The notes under the pieces are model-generated. The model saw nothing but the letters and a program-made list of their open reading frames with translations, made no database searches and had not been told where the DNA came from. Both the position numbers and the translations under genes were made by a program. A DNA stretch of 17,020 nt from Claveliimonas stercoravium (GTDB lineage Bacteria; Bacillota; Clostridia; Lachnospirales; Lachnospiraceae), in assembly GCA_019117345.1 (NCBI GenBank), contig DWZW01000046.1, forward strand, positions 1 through 17,020, in the 5' to 3' direction. The stretch's first letter is position 1; every line of letters starts with the position of its first letter. Shown here in pieces: positions 1 through 7,652 of this stretch.

Positions 1-81
1 GACTTTAACGAGGACCGGTGGATGGACTCCACCACAGGGATCCATTTCTGGCTGACAAGAGAAGAAGCGAAGGCATACTGA
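1..81 (+). CDS. C-terminal end of a plus-strand protein, possibly DUF5758/pentapeptide-type (partial)
   Basis: Frame 1 is open from the window edge to TGA at 79-81 and gives 26 residues ending STTGIHFWLTREEAKAY. This ending resembles the tail of small pentapeptide-repeat or DUF5758-like proteins (pattern GIHF-(F/W)-(I/L)TR-EEA-Y), from memory of such tails only. The 5' part lies outside the window, so neither the length nor the domain structure can be judged. The reading frame runs straight into the hairpin at 62-97, as is common for a gene end. No function is assigned. Confidence 0.5.
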   Translation, partial: DFNEDRWMDSTTGIHFWLTREEAKAY

Positions 82-97
82 TGTGCCTTCGCTTCTT
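62..97. terminator. Intergenic hairpin, probable bidirectional terminator
   Basis: AGAAGCGAAGGCA (63-75) pairs perfectly with 84-96 around an 8-nt loop, and the 62-97 A-T pair extends it to 14 bp. The left arm overlaps the last codons of the plus-strand gene. It sits between two convergent genes. The T-runs on either side are short and interrupted, so termination is inferred mainly from stem strength and position. Confidence 0.6.
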
Positions 98-127
98 TCA
101 CACTTCTTGACTCTGTCAAAGACAGGC

Positions 128-703
128 TTACTTTTCTGTCACTTCCATGGAGGGGTCATCTACTGTCCCAAAGACACGGACCTGGTAGCTCCTGCCATCC
201 TTATCATACTCAGCCACCACCTCTCCCTGCTCCGCCAGCTCGTGGGTAATGTCTGTCTCGTCCTCTCCGACCTTCAGTCCCAGAGTACCGCTGTCTACAT
301 GACTGATCAAAGTCACATAATACTGGTCATCGTCTCCGTATCCCTCTATGATCCTTATATTTACACCCTCCTGCGTGGATACGGATATCTCTTTGCCCTC
401 CACCGACTTTTCCAGCGTTTCTTTGTCAATCGTGAGAAAGATTTCTTTCACTCCGTCCTTAATGGCCTCCACTACCTGTCCGTCAGTGGCTGCCACTGTT
501 CCTGCAGACAGGGACACCAGGAGGCAGACCGATGCCGCTGCTGTGACAAATGATTTTTTCCTGACCCAGGGAATGTTTTTCTTTTCCTTATCATTATCAC
601 TCTTCTCCTTCATCTCCATGACCTCCTGCACGGCCCGGGCAGAAGGCCGAAGCTGACTGCATGCTCTTCTGTATCCATCTCCGGGAACTCCTCTATCCAT
701 CAT
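128..703 (-). CDS. Putative anti-sigma factor, single-pass membrane protein
   Basis: This 191-aa protein sits directly behind an ECF sigma factor gene, and its start overlaps the sigma stop in the string ATGATGGATAG. Start 703 is chosen because GAGGAGG lies 6 nt upstream; an in-frame ATG at 716-718 would put the start 15 nt further inside the sigma gene and lacks that site. A charged cytoplasmic N-terminus of about 50 residues includes a short helix (SARAVQEVMEM) like those at the N-termini of Clostridia anti-sigma proteins. It is followed by one membrane span (about 52-72) and an acidic external domain of about 120 residues. No enzyme motif is visible. The role, holding the sigma factor at the membrane until a signal arrives, is inferred from gene order and topology. 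The external domain is not recognised. Confidence 0.65.
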   Translation of the reverse strand: MMDRGVPGDGYRRACSQLRPSARAVQEVMEMKEKSDNDKEKKNIPWVRKKSFVTAAASVCLLVSLSAGTVAATDGQVVEAIKDGVKEIFLTIDKETLEKSVEGKEISVSTQEGVNIRIIEGYGDDDQYYVTLISHVDSGTLGLKVGEDETDITHELAEQGEVVAEYDKDGRSYQVRVFGTVDDPSMEVTEK

Positions 704-1223
704 ACCCAGCCTCCTCAAGCAATTTTCTAAGCAGTTTCCTGGCCCGCATGAGCTGTGACTGGAGAGTGGAGACTTTTCGGTCCAGAAGCCGGCTCATCTC
801 CGCTACAGAATAGTCCTCGTAATAATAGAGGTACACAGGAATCCTGTATTTTCTCGGCAGTTTCATGACCGCCTCCAGGATCAGCGAGTCCTCCCGGGGC
901 TCCCATGCTTTCTCTTTTTCCCCGGGCATCTGGTCTGTCAGCTGCACCTTTCTCCAGGGCGACACAAAAAGCCTTCTGCACTCATTGACTGTCACCCTCA
1001 CAAGCCAGCTGCGCCTGTGTTCTTCACTCTCAAATACCGGATTATTTTTCAGCAGCTTCAGGAACACGATCTGCATCACATCCTCCGCATCCTGCCTGTT
1101 CCGGCAGTCGTGGAGGGCCAGCCTGTACACCATGTCCCTGTATGCCTGTACTGTCTCAATATATGTCTCTTCCTCCAAAGGCCACACCTCGCAAGCATTT
1201 TGTATCTCTGAAAAGCTTTTCAT
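693..1223 (-). CDS. RNA polymerase ECF-type sigma factor (sigma-70 family)
   Basis: The 176-aa protein has region 2 at about 25-88 (YRDMVYRLALHDCRNRQDAEDVMQ, then a WLVRVTVNECRR helix) and region 4 at about 113-168 (LPRKYRIPVYLYYYEDYSV, then the SRLLDRKVSTLQSQLMRAR recognition helix). There is no region 1 or 3, which is the ECF arrangement and the usual length. It would direct RNA polymerase to a small set of stress or envelope promoters. The gene overlaps the start of the putative anti-sigma gene, so the two are translationally coupled. The ribosome binding site AAAGG before ATG 1223 is modest. The gap to rlmD upstream is only 40 nt, so it may be partly co-transcribed. The identity of its regulon cannot be seen here. 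Confidence 0.87.
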   Translation of the reverse strand: MKSFSEIQNACEVWPLEEETYIETVQAYRDMVYRLALHDCRNRQDAEDVMQIVFLKLLKNNPVFESEEHRRSWLVRVTVNECRRLFVSPWRKVQLTDQMPGEKEKAWEPREDSLILEAVMKLPRKYRIPVYLYYYEDYSVAEMSRLLDRKVSTLQSQLMRARKLLRKLLEEAGYDG

Positions 1224-1263
1224 TTATAATACCTTTTGGAGAGTGGAAAAATCCCATGATGCG

Positions 1264-2649
1264 TTATTTTATTTTTATAAGTTTGGACAGCAGAGCCACC
1301 GTCTCCACATGCACCGTATGCGGAAACATATCCACCGCCTTCACCCTGTCCAGCTCATACCCGTTCTCCCGCAGGTACTTCACGTCCCGGGCCAGGGTGG
1401 CGGGGTCGCAGCTGACGTACACGATCCGCTCCGGCTGCATCTTCACCATGGTCTCCAACACGACCTGCTCGCAGCCCTTCCGGGGCGGGTCCACCACGAT
1501 GACATCCGCCTGCACCCCCTCTTTTTCGTACATGCCGGGCAGCACCTCCTCCGCCTTTCCCACATAGAACCGGGCGTTGGAAATATCGTTGATGGCGGCA
1601 TTGTTTTTGGCGTCCCGGATGGCCTGGGGAACGATCTCCACCCCGTAGACGCGGCCCGCCCTCCGGGCGAGGAAGAGGGAGATGGTGCCGATGCCGCAGT
1701 ACAGATCCCACACCGTCTCCTCCCCTGTCAGCCCAGCGAACTCCAGGGCCGTGCCGTAGAGCCGCTCCGTCTGCAGCGGGTTCACCTGGTAAAAAGAGAG
1801 GGGCGAGATGTGGAATTTCACATCGCCGATATAGTCTGTGATATAGTCCTGGCCCCAGATGGTCTGGATATCCTTTCCCATGATCACATTTGTCTTCTCT
1901 TTGTTGACGCTGCAGATGATGCTCGTCATGCCCTGGATGGGGGACAGCCGCTCTGCCAGCACGTCGCTGTGGGGAAGGGCGTCACCGTTGATGACAAGAC
2001 AGACCATCAGCTCTCCGGTGGCAAAGCCCTTGCGTATCAGCACATGGCGCACCAGCCCTGCGTGGCTCTCCTCATCGTAGGGCTGCACTTGGTATTCCTC
2101 CATAAATGCCAGGATTTCCTGCAGGATAGGCTGATTTTCCTCTGCCCCCAGGGCACAGTCCATGTCCGGCAGGGGGATGATCTGATGGGTCCGGCCGGCG
2201 TAGAAGCCTGCCGTCAGACGGCCTTCCCTGTCTCTGCCAATGGGATACTGGGCTTTATTGCGGTAGCGGAAGGGCTCGTCCATGCCGATGATCCCCTCCA
2301 TAGCGGCGTCCAGCACCTCTTTTGGCACTGCGCCGAGCCGCAGAAGATTGTTCTCCACCTTGTCCTTTTTAAAGGCAAGCTGCTGCCTGTAATCCATCTC
2401 CTGAATCTGGCAGCCGCCGCATCTTCTGGCCTCCTTGCACCTTGCATTTTGGCGGGCAGGTGAGGGCGCAAGAATATTCATTAATCTTGCATACCCATAG
2501 TTTTTCTTCATCTTCATGACCTTTGCTTCCACCAGGTCCCCGATGATCGCGTCCTTAATAAAAAGAGCGCATCCGTCTACCTTTCCGATACCCTCTCCCC
2601 CAGTGCCCATGTCCTCTATCCGCACTGTCACCAAATCATTTTTCTGCAT
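1264..2649 (-). CDS. rlmD: 23S rRNA (uracil-C5)-methyltransferase, RlmD/RlmCD (TrmA/RumA family)
   Basis: The enzyme transfers a methyl group from S-adenosylmethionine to C5 of specific uridines in 23S rRNA. The 461-aa protein has an N-terminal TRAM RNA-binding domain (about 1-60), then [4Fe-4S] ligand cysteines C71, C77, C80 and C165 in the RumA spacing. The C-terminal methyltransferase domain shows the SAM loop DLYCGIGT (315-322), VDPPRKG (386-392), the nucleophile in YVSCDPATLARD (C414) and the general base in HVETVALL (E449). The start at ATG 2649 has AAAGGGG 7 nt upstream; an in-frame GTG 21 nt earlier overlaps that site and is less likely. In Firmicutes one enzyme (RlmCD) often modifies two rRNA sites, so one-site or two-site specificity is open. 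Confidence 0.92.
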   Translation of the reverse strand: MQKNDLVTVRIEDMGTGGEGIGKVDGCALFIKDAIIGDLVEAKVMKMKKNYGYARLMNILAPSPARQNARCKEARRCGGCQIQEMDYRQQLAFKKDKVENNLLRLGAVPKEVLDAAMEGIIGMDEPFRYRNKAQYPIGRDREGRLTAGFYAGRTHQIIPLPDMDCALGAEENQPILQEILAFMEEYQVQPYDEESHAGLVRHVLIRKGFATGELMVCLVINGDALPHSDVLAERLSPIQGMTSIICSVNKEKTNVIMGKDIQTIWGQDYITDYIGDVKFHISPLSFYQVNPLQTERLYGTALEFAGLTGEETVWDLYCGIGTISLFLARRAGRVYGVEIVPQAIRDAKNNAAINDISNARFYVGKAEEVLPGMYEKEGVQADVIVVDPPRKGCEQVVLETMVKMQPERIVYVSCDPATLARDVKYLRENGYELDRVKAVDMFPHTVHVETVALLSKLIKIK

Positions 2650-2691
2650 AAATATTCCCCTTTGTGTCACTTTTACGCACCAGTTATATGA

Positions 2692-2733
2692 ATTTGGGAC
2701 GTAACACTTTTAAACTTTGTTACGTCCCCAAAT
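2692..2733 (-). promoter_or_regulatory. Intergenic hairpin between yhaM and rlmD
   Basis: ATTTGGG-ACGTAACA (2692-2706) pairs with 2718-2733, leaving one bulged C and an 11-nt AT-rich loop. It lies between two minus-strand genes, about 45 nt before the rlmD start. No clean T-run follows on the minus strand, so it may be a weak terminator of yhaM or a 5'-leader structure of rlmD. Confidence 0.45.
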
Positions 2734-2747
2734 ACATTTAATACTAT

Positions 2748-3692
2748 TTACATCTCCGTCCGGCGCAGGTTTGTCTCGAAGAGCCGGTTGTAGCCCAGCC
2801 ACTCCCTGCTGCCCTGCTTATCCTTGAAGATTTCGGTCAGCGTCTGCATCTTGGCGTCCGTGCAGTCCGCGAAGTTGAGGGCCATGGCCTCGGCCAGGGC
2901 CGGCTTCTTCGGGGAGCCGTACTCCAGCTCGCCGTGGTGGGCGATGACGCAGTGCTTCAGCTCGCTTGCCAGCACCTCCGGGAAATCCGGGATGGTGCGG
3001 ATGGCGTCGCTGATCATCTCCACGCCGATGACGATGTGGCCAAGAAGCTGGCCGTCGTCCGTGTAGTCGTTTGCCGGGAAGGGAGACAGCTCCCTGATCT
3101 TCCCGATGTCATGGCACATGGCCGCGGTGTAGAGGAGGTCCCGGTTCAGGATGGGATAGGCTCCCGCCATGTACTCGCAGAACTTCACCACGCTTAAGGT
3201 GTGTTCCAGAAGGCCTCCCGCAAAGCCGTGGTGGACCGTCTTGGCCGCGGAATGGTTCTTGAATTTCTTAATAAAATCCGGGTCATTTTCAAAGTAGTAT
3301 TCTATGATCTTCCGAAGGTACGGGTTCTTTACCTGCCGGCCGTAGGATAAGAGCTCCTGGTACATGGCCTCCGGGTCCTTCTCCGTGGAGGGCATGTAGT
3401 CCGCCGGGTTGTACTCGTCCTCGTATGCCTTCCGGATCTGCTTGATATTCAGCTGCAGCGCGTTGTTGTAGCTGATGACCTCGCCGTACACCTCGATGAA
3501 ATCCATCTCATCGTAGTCCGCGATGCCGCTGGAGTTGGGGTCCCACACCTTTCCGTCCAGCGTCCCTGTCTTGTCCTGGAGGATCAGGTTGTCGTATGGT
3601 TTGCCGTTTCTTGTCTCAGCGGAACGCTTGCCCTTGCACAGGTAAATGTTCCTGATGGTCTCTCCCTCGCAGAGGGTGTTGATATATCTCAT
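2748..3692 (-). CDS. yhaM: 3'-5' exoribonuclease YhaM (OB-fold plus HD domain)
   Basis: The 314-aa length matches the Bacillus enzyme. An N-terminal OB-type nucleic-acid-binding fold (about 14-90, with DNLILQDKTGTLDGKVWD) is followed by an HD phosphohydrolase domain. Its metal ligands are visible as H164 (LLEHTLSV), H194-D195 (AMCHDIGKI), H219 (LLGHIVIG), H252-H253 (AHHGELEYGSPK) and D276 (FADCTDA). Family members degrade RNA, and in some reports single-stranded DNA, from the 3' end in the cytoplasm. The start ATG has an AAAGAGG site 8 nt upstream. It lies 71 nt behind the htrA-like gene on the same strand, with no clear terminator between them, so read-through from htrA is possible. Confidence 0.92.
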   Translation of the reverse strand: MRYINTLCEGETIRNIYLCKGKRSAETRNGKPYDNLILQDKTGTLDGKVWDPNSSGIADYDEMDFIEVYGEVISYNNALQLNIKQIRKAYEDEYNPADYMPSTEKDPEAMYQELLSYGRQVKNPYLRKIIEYYFENDPDFIKKFKNHSAAKTVHHGFAGGLLEHTLSVVKFCEYMAGAYPILNRDLLYTAAMCHDIGKIRELSPFPANDYTDDGQLLGHIVIGVEMISDAIRTIPDFPEVLASELKHCVIAHHGELEYGSPKKPALAEAMALNFADCTDAKMQTLTEIFKDKQGSREWLGYNRLFETNLRRTEM

Positions 3693-3763
3693 ATAAAATG
3701 CCTCTTTCTGATTAAAATTGCAATTCTCTCGTGTCTTTTGAACCTTGAGTCTTTTGCGTTTTC

Positions 3764-5050
3764 TTACTCTTTACTTCCCACAGTCACCCGGAAGGTGATA
3801 TCCACATAGCCGCCGGCCCCCTGACGCTGTCCCTCGACCCGGATCTCGTCTCCTTCCTCCTGCTGCATCAGGACACTGTTGTAGCCGGACAGGGTGGTCA
3901 CCGGACTGCCGTCCACCTCCGTGATCACATCGCCGCTCTGTATCCCAGCTGCCATAGCCGGGGAGTCAGCGCTCACCTCCTGCACGTAAACACCGGCAGG
4001 GATACCCTGGCTGGCTGTCAGCTCCTCTGTCACCGTGACACCCTGTATGCCAACGTACGGCACGGACTGCCCGTTTGAGAGGAATTCCAGGGCTTCCTTC
4101 AGGTCAGAGATGCCGTAGGCCGCCACAGGCCCCGACTCCCCGTCGCTGTAGAAGCGCTCCTGGTCTATCATGCCGATAATCTGGCCGTCTGTGTTGACCA
4201 GGATCCCTGTACCACTGGTGCTGCCGCCGATATCCGTGCACAGGAGGCTGTATTCCCCGTCCGCCCTCCGGACCGTCTCCCGGGTGGAGGAAATGACGCC
4301 AAAGCCCATGCCGCCATAATACCCGAAGGGACTGCCGACGGCGATGACGATGTCCCCCTTTGACACGCCCCCGGAGCTGCCCAGGGCCGCTGTCTGGATC
4401 TGGTTCCAGGCTCCCTCCGACAGCGCGTTTTTCGCGATGGCATAGACGGCGATACCAAGGTTAGCGTCCTGCTTTTTCACGCTGACACTGTAGTAATTTC
4501 CGTCCATGAGCCGGCCCCGCAGGGAGCCCCCCTCGGGCACCGTCAGGCTCCTGGCAGCCACCAGGAGCTCCACGCCGTTGTCCTCAAAAATGACGCCGGC
4601 CACACTGTCTTCGTCCACAAGCGTCTGGTCCTGCTCTTCCGGCTGGGAAACCTGGACAGATATCTCCACCATGCTCCTGTTCACCGTGTTTGCCACTGTC
4701 ACAAGAGACTGGTTCAGTTGCTCGTAATCATCCACCGTGAGAACAGGGGAGGTCTCTTCTGTCTGTCCTTCCTCTCCTTCCTGGGTCTCCTCCTCTTCCT
4801 CCTCCGGGATGGTGATCGTCCTTGGATTGCTGGAAAACCGGTCCTCCACCCACGGTCTGAGGGCATAAAATCCCAGACAGGCCGCAAGTCCGAATATCAG
4901 ACCAAGGCCCGCATATTTCATGACCGTGTTCCGGATCTTCCTGTATCCTGCATCTTCATCCTTGATGGTCTCCTGCATAAAGGAAAATTCTTCTTTCTTT
5001 TCTTCTCCGTTTTCCTCTCTGCGCTCCTCAGGATTTTCATGATATTCCAT
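3764..5050 (-). CDS. HtrA/DegP-like membrane-anchored PDZ protein, probable pseudoprotease
   Basis: The 428-aa protein has an acidic cytoplasmic N-terminus (1-43), one membrane anchor (about 44-63), a Glu-rich linker (83-99), a trypsin-like domain (about 110-325) and a PDZ domain (about 330-425, with AGIQSGDVITEVDG). The fold is HtrA: GDIVIAVGSPFGYYGGMGFGVISS and TDIGGSTSGTGILVN match conserved blocks. The catalytic residues do not. The usual (T/N)NHVV His block aligns with AARSL (His to Arg167), the TDLAVLKI block aligns with LGIAVYAI (Asp to Gly199), and GNSGGP is replaced by a shortened STSGTG (S279 may or may not correspond to the nucleophile). I infer a non-proteolytic extracytoplasmic scaffold or sensor. 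Its promoter is at 5083-5111 and AAGGAG precedes the start. Annotation pipelines would probably call it an active serine protease. Confidence 0.85.
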   Translation of the reverse strand: MEYHENPEERREENGEEKKEEFSFMQETIKDEDAGYRKIRNTVMKYAGLGLIFGLAACLGFYALRPWVEDRFSSNPRTITIPEEEEEETQEGEEGQTEETSPVLTVDDYEQLNQSLVTVANTVNRSMVEISVQVSQPEEQDQTLVDEDSVAGVIFEDNGVELLVAARSLTVPEGGSLRGRLMDGNYYSVSVKKQDANLGIAVYAIAKNALSEGAWNQIQTAALGSSGGVSKGDIVIAVGSPFGYYGGMGFGVISSTRETVRRADGEYSLLCTDIGGSTSGTGILVNTDGQIIGMIDQERFYSDGESGPVAAYGISDLKEALEFLSNGQSVPYVGIQGVTVTEELTASQGIPAGVYVQEVSADSPAMAAGIQSGDVITEVDGSPVTTLSGYNSVLMQQEEGDEIRVEGQRQGAGGYVDITFRVTVGSKE

Positions 5051-5082
5051 GACCCATCTTCTCCTTGTGCAATCCTTGTTTT

Positions 5083-5111
5083 AGTATACAATATCCCCCC
5101 GCAATGTTCAA
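5083..5111 (-). promoter_or_regulatory. Sigma-A promoter of the htrA-like gene
   Basis: On the minus strand, TTGAAC (5106-5111) and TATACT (5083-5088) are separated by 17 bp, close to consensus. Transcription would start about 25 nt before the gene's ribosome binding site. Confidence 0.7.
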
Positions 5112-5143
5112 TAATTATCCTTTTCTTTCCCCTGTAAATGAGT

Positions 5144-5149
5144 TATAAT
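5144..5149 (+). promoter_or_regulatory. Probable -10 element of the mutS2 promoter
   Basis: TATAAT at 5144-5149 is a perfect -10 element 84 nt before the mutS2 ATG. The region 17 bp upstream (TTTTCT, 5121-5126) is a poor -35, so the promoter may be weak or need an activator. It lies close behind the divergent htrA promoter. Confidence 0.5.
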
Positions 5150-5160
5150 ATGAACACTTG

Positions 5161-5199
5161 GCGGGGTATCTCAGGGCCTGATGCAGCCTGATACCGCGC
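5161..5199 (+). promoter_or_regulatory. Hairpin in the mutS2 leader
   Basis: GGTATC (5165-5170) pairs with GATACC (5190-5195). It is extended outward by GCG/CGC across one mismatch and inward by AGG/CCT across a 2-nt bulge. It lies downstream of the TATAAT element and upstream of the ribosome binding site AGGTGA, so it would be in the mRNA leader. No known riboswitch class is recognised. Confidence 0.4.
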
Positions 5200-5232
5200 A
5201 TCCGACAAAAAAGCTGTACAGGTGAACATATC

Positions 5233-7611
5233 ATGGATCATAAGACATTGACAAAACTGGAATTTGACAAAGTGGTGGACCTCCTCACCGCCCAGGCAAC
5301 CTGCCCGGGCGGCGTCCGGTCCTGCCGCTCCCTGAAGCCATACACAGATATCAACAAGATCGAGACCGCCCAGGAGCAGACCCAGGCCGCCTTCACGAGG
5401 ATCGTGAAGAAGGGCCGCCTGTCCTTCTCCGGCTGCGACCCGGTGAGCGACTCCCTGAAACGCCTGGAAATCGGCGGGACCCTGGGAGCCGGAGAGCTCC
5501 TGCGCATCTGTAAGGTCCTGAAGGCCGCCGGCAGGGCAAAGTCCTACGGGCGCCACGAGACAGTGGACGAGGCGGCCGACTGCCTGGACGTCTACTTTGA
5601 CCAGATCGAGCCTCTCACCAATCTGGCGGGCGAGATCGAGCGCTGCATCATCAGCGAGGAGGAGATCAGCGACGAGGCCAGTCCGGGGCTGAAGCACATC
5701 CGCCGCCAGATCAGTCTGGCCGGGGATAAGATACACTCCACCCTGTCCTCCCTTGTAAACGGCCCCCTGCGCAGTTACCTGCAGGACGCCCTCATCACCA
5801 TGAGGGGGGACCGGTACTGCATCCCCGTGAAGGCCGAGTACAGGAGCCAGGTGCCGGGCATGATCCACGACCAGTCCTCCACCGGCTCCACCCTGTTCAT
5901 CGAGCCCATGTCCATCGTGAAGCTGAACAATGACCTGAAGGAGCTCTACGGAAAAGAGCAGGAGGAGATCCAGGTCATCCTGGCGGACCTGAGCAACGAG
6001 ACCGCCGGGCACGTGGACGCCATCCGGGCGGACTACAAGGCCATGACAGAGCTGGACTTCATCTTCGCAAGGGGCGCTCTGGCCCTCTCCATGAATGCCA
6101 GCCGCCCCCTCTTTAATAATGAAAGGAGGATACGGATCCGCCAGGGGCGCCATCCTCTCCTGGACCCGAAGACGGTGGTCCCCATCTCCCTCACGCTGGG
6201 GGAAGATTTCGACCTGCTCATCATCACGGGCCCCAACACGGGAGGAAAGACGGTCTCCTTAAAGACCGTGGGACTTTTCACCCTGATGGGACAGGCAGGC
6301 CTCCACATCCCGGCCCTGGACCGCTCCGAGCTGGGCGTATTTACAAACGTATTTGCGGACATCGGGGACGAGCAGAGCATCGAGCAGAGCCTCAGCACCT
6401 TCTCCTCCCACATGACGAACATCGTGTCCTTTTTAAAGCATATCACCCCCGACAGCCTGGTGCTCTTCGACGAGCTGGGGGCCGGCACGGATCCCACCGA
6501 GGGAGCCGCCCTGGCCATCGCCATCCTGGAGCACCTGCACCGGCAGGGCATCCGCACCATGGCCACCACCCACTACAGCGAGCTGAAGGTGTTTGCCCTC
6601 TCCACAAAAGGCGTGGAAAATGCCTGCTGCGAGTTCGATGTGGCCACCCTGCGGCCCACCTACCGGCTCCTCATCGGCATTCCCGGCAAGAGCAACGCCT
6701 TTGCCATCTCCAGCAGACTGGGACTGCCGGACTACATCATCGACGAGGCCAGGAAGCAGCTCTCCGAGCAGGAGGAGTCCTTTGAGGACCTGCTGACGGA
6801 CCTGGAGCAGAGCCGCCGCACCATCGACAAGGAGAAGGAGGAGATCAGCGCCTACCGCCGGGAGCTGGAGAAACTGAAGAACGAGACCGCCGCCCGCCAG
6901 GAGAAGCTGGACGCCCAGAGGGACCGCATCCTGGAGGAGGCAAACGACAAGGCCCGGGCCATCCTGGAGGAGGCCAAGGAGATGGCCGACGAGACCATGA
7001 AAAATTTCCGCAGATTCGGCAGGGAGAACATCTCCGCCGCGGAGATGGAGAAGGAAAGAGAGCGTCTCCGCAAAAAGATCGCCTCCACCGGCTCCGGCAA
7101 AAAGCTGGAGACCGCAAAGCCCAGGAAGCAGCATAAGCCCGGCGATTTCAAGCTGGGCGAGTCTGTCCGTGTGCTGAGCCTGAACCTGAACGGCACCGTC
7201 ACCTCCCTGCCCGACGCAAAGGGAAATGTGAACGTGCAGATGGGCATCCTCAACTCCCAGGTGAACATCTCCGACCTGGAGATCATCGGGGAGAAGCCTG
7301 TGTACTCATCGGCGAAAAATCTTCGGCGCACCTCCCAGGGCAAGATGAAGATGGGCAAATCCATGTCCGTCAGCCCGGAGATCAACCTCCTGGGGAAGAC
7401 CGTGGACGAGGCTGTGGCGGAGCTGGACAAATACCTGGATGACGCCTACCTGGCCCACATAAGCCAGGTCCGCATTGTCCACGGCAAAGGCACCGGTGCT
7501 CTGCGCAGCGGCATCCACAAATACCTGCGCAGGCAGAAGCATGTGAAGGAGTTCCATCTGGCCGCCTTCGGCGAGGGAGACGCGGGCGTCACTATCGTGG
7601 AATTCAAATAG
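5233..7611 (+). CDS. mutS2: Endonuclease MutS2 (MutS family ATPase with C-terminal Smr domain)
   Basis: The 792-aa length is typical. MutS2 is linked to suppression of recombination and, in Bacillus, to rescue of collided ribosomes. An N-terminal core/clamp region is followed by the MutS ATPase: Walker A GPNTGGKT (333-340), Walker B LVLFDELGAGTDPTEG (D413), and ATTHYSELK. A long charged coiled coil (about 515-625) and a C-terminal Smr domain (about 715-792) complete it. In Smr the VHGKGTGALRSG loop (from H750) is intact, but the usual LDL(H/R)G start reads INLLG (717-721). The start ATG has AGGTGA 8 nt upstream. The response-regulator gene begins 41 nt after the stop with no terminator between, so the three genes probably form one transcript. 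Confidence 0.95.
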   Translation: MDHKTLTKLEFDKVVDLLTAQATCPGGVRSCRSLKPYTDINKIETAQEQTQAAFTRIVKKGRLSFSGCDPVSDSLKRLEIGGTLGAGELLRICKVLKAAGRAKSYGRHETVDEAADCLDVYFDQIEPLTNLAGEIERCIISEEEISDEASPGLKHIRRQISLAGDKIHSTLSSLVNGPLRSYLQDALITMRGDRYCIPVKAEYRSQVPGMIHDQSSTGSTLFIEPMSIVKLNNDLKELYGKEQEEIQVILADLSNETAGHVDAIRADYKAMTELDFIFARGALALSMNASRPLFNNERRIRIRQGRHPLLDPKTVVPISLTLGEDFDLLIITGPNTGGKTVSLKTVGLFTLMGQAGLHIPALDRSELGVFTNVFADIGDEQSIEQSLSTFSSHMTNIVSFLKHITPDSLVLFDELGAGTDPTEGAALAIAILEHLHRQGIRTMATTHYSELKVFALSTKGVENACCEFDVATLRPTYRLLIGIPGKSNAFAISSRLGLPDYIIDEARKQLSEQEESFEDLLTDLEQSRRTIDKEKEEISAYRRELEKLKNETAARQEKLDAQRDRILEEANDKARAILEEAKEMADETMKNFRRFGRENISAAEMEKERERLRKKIASTGSGKKLETAKPRKQHKPGDFKLGESVRVLSLNLNGTVTSLPDAKGNVNVQMGILNSQVNISDLEIIGEKPVYSSAKNLRRTSQGKMKMGKSMSVSPEINLLGKTVDEAVAELDKYLDDAYLAHISQVRIVHGKGTGALRSGIHKYLRRQKHVKEFHLAAFGEGDAGVTIVEFK

Positions 7612-7652
7612 AGGACGGCAAGCGCCGTGACCATCTGAGAGGGAGGATATAT

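Noticed and set aside
865..2463. Long plus-strand open frame (532 codons) opposite the sigma and rlmD genes
   Set aside because: It is the complement of well-supported minus-strand genes, its translation shows low-complexity His/Leu/Val-rich sequence without motifs, and no ribosome binding site fits.
2647..2670. GTG start for rlmD 21 nt upstream
   Set aside because: The GTG overlaps the strong AAAGGGG site that is correctly placed for ATG 2649.
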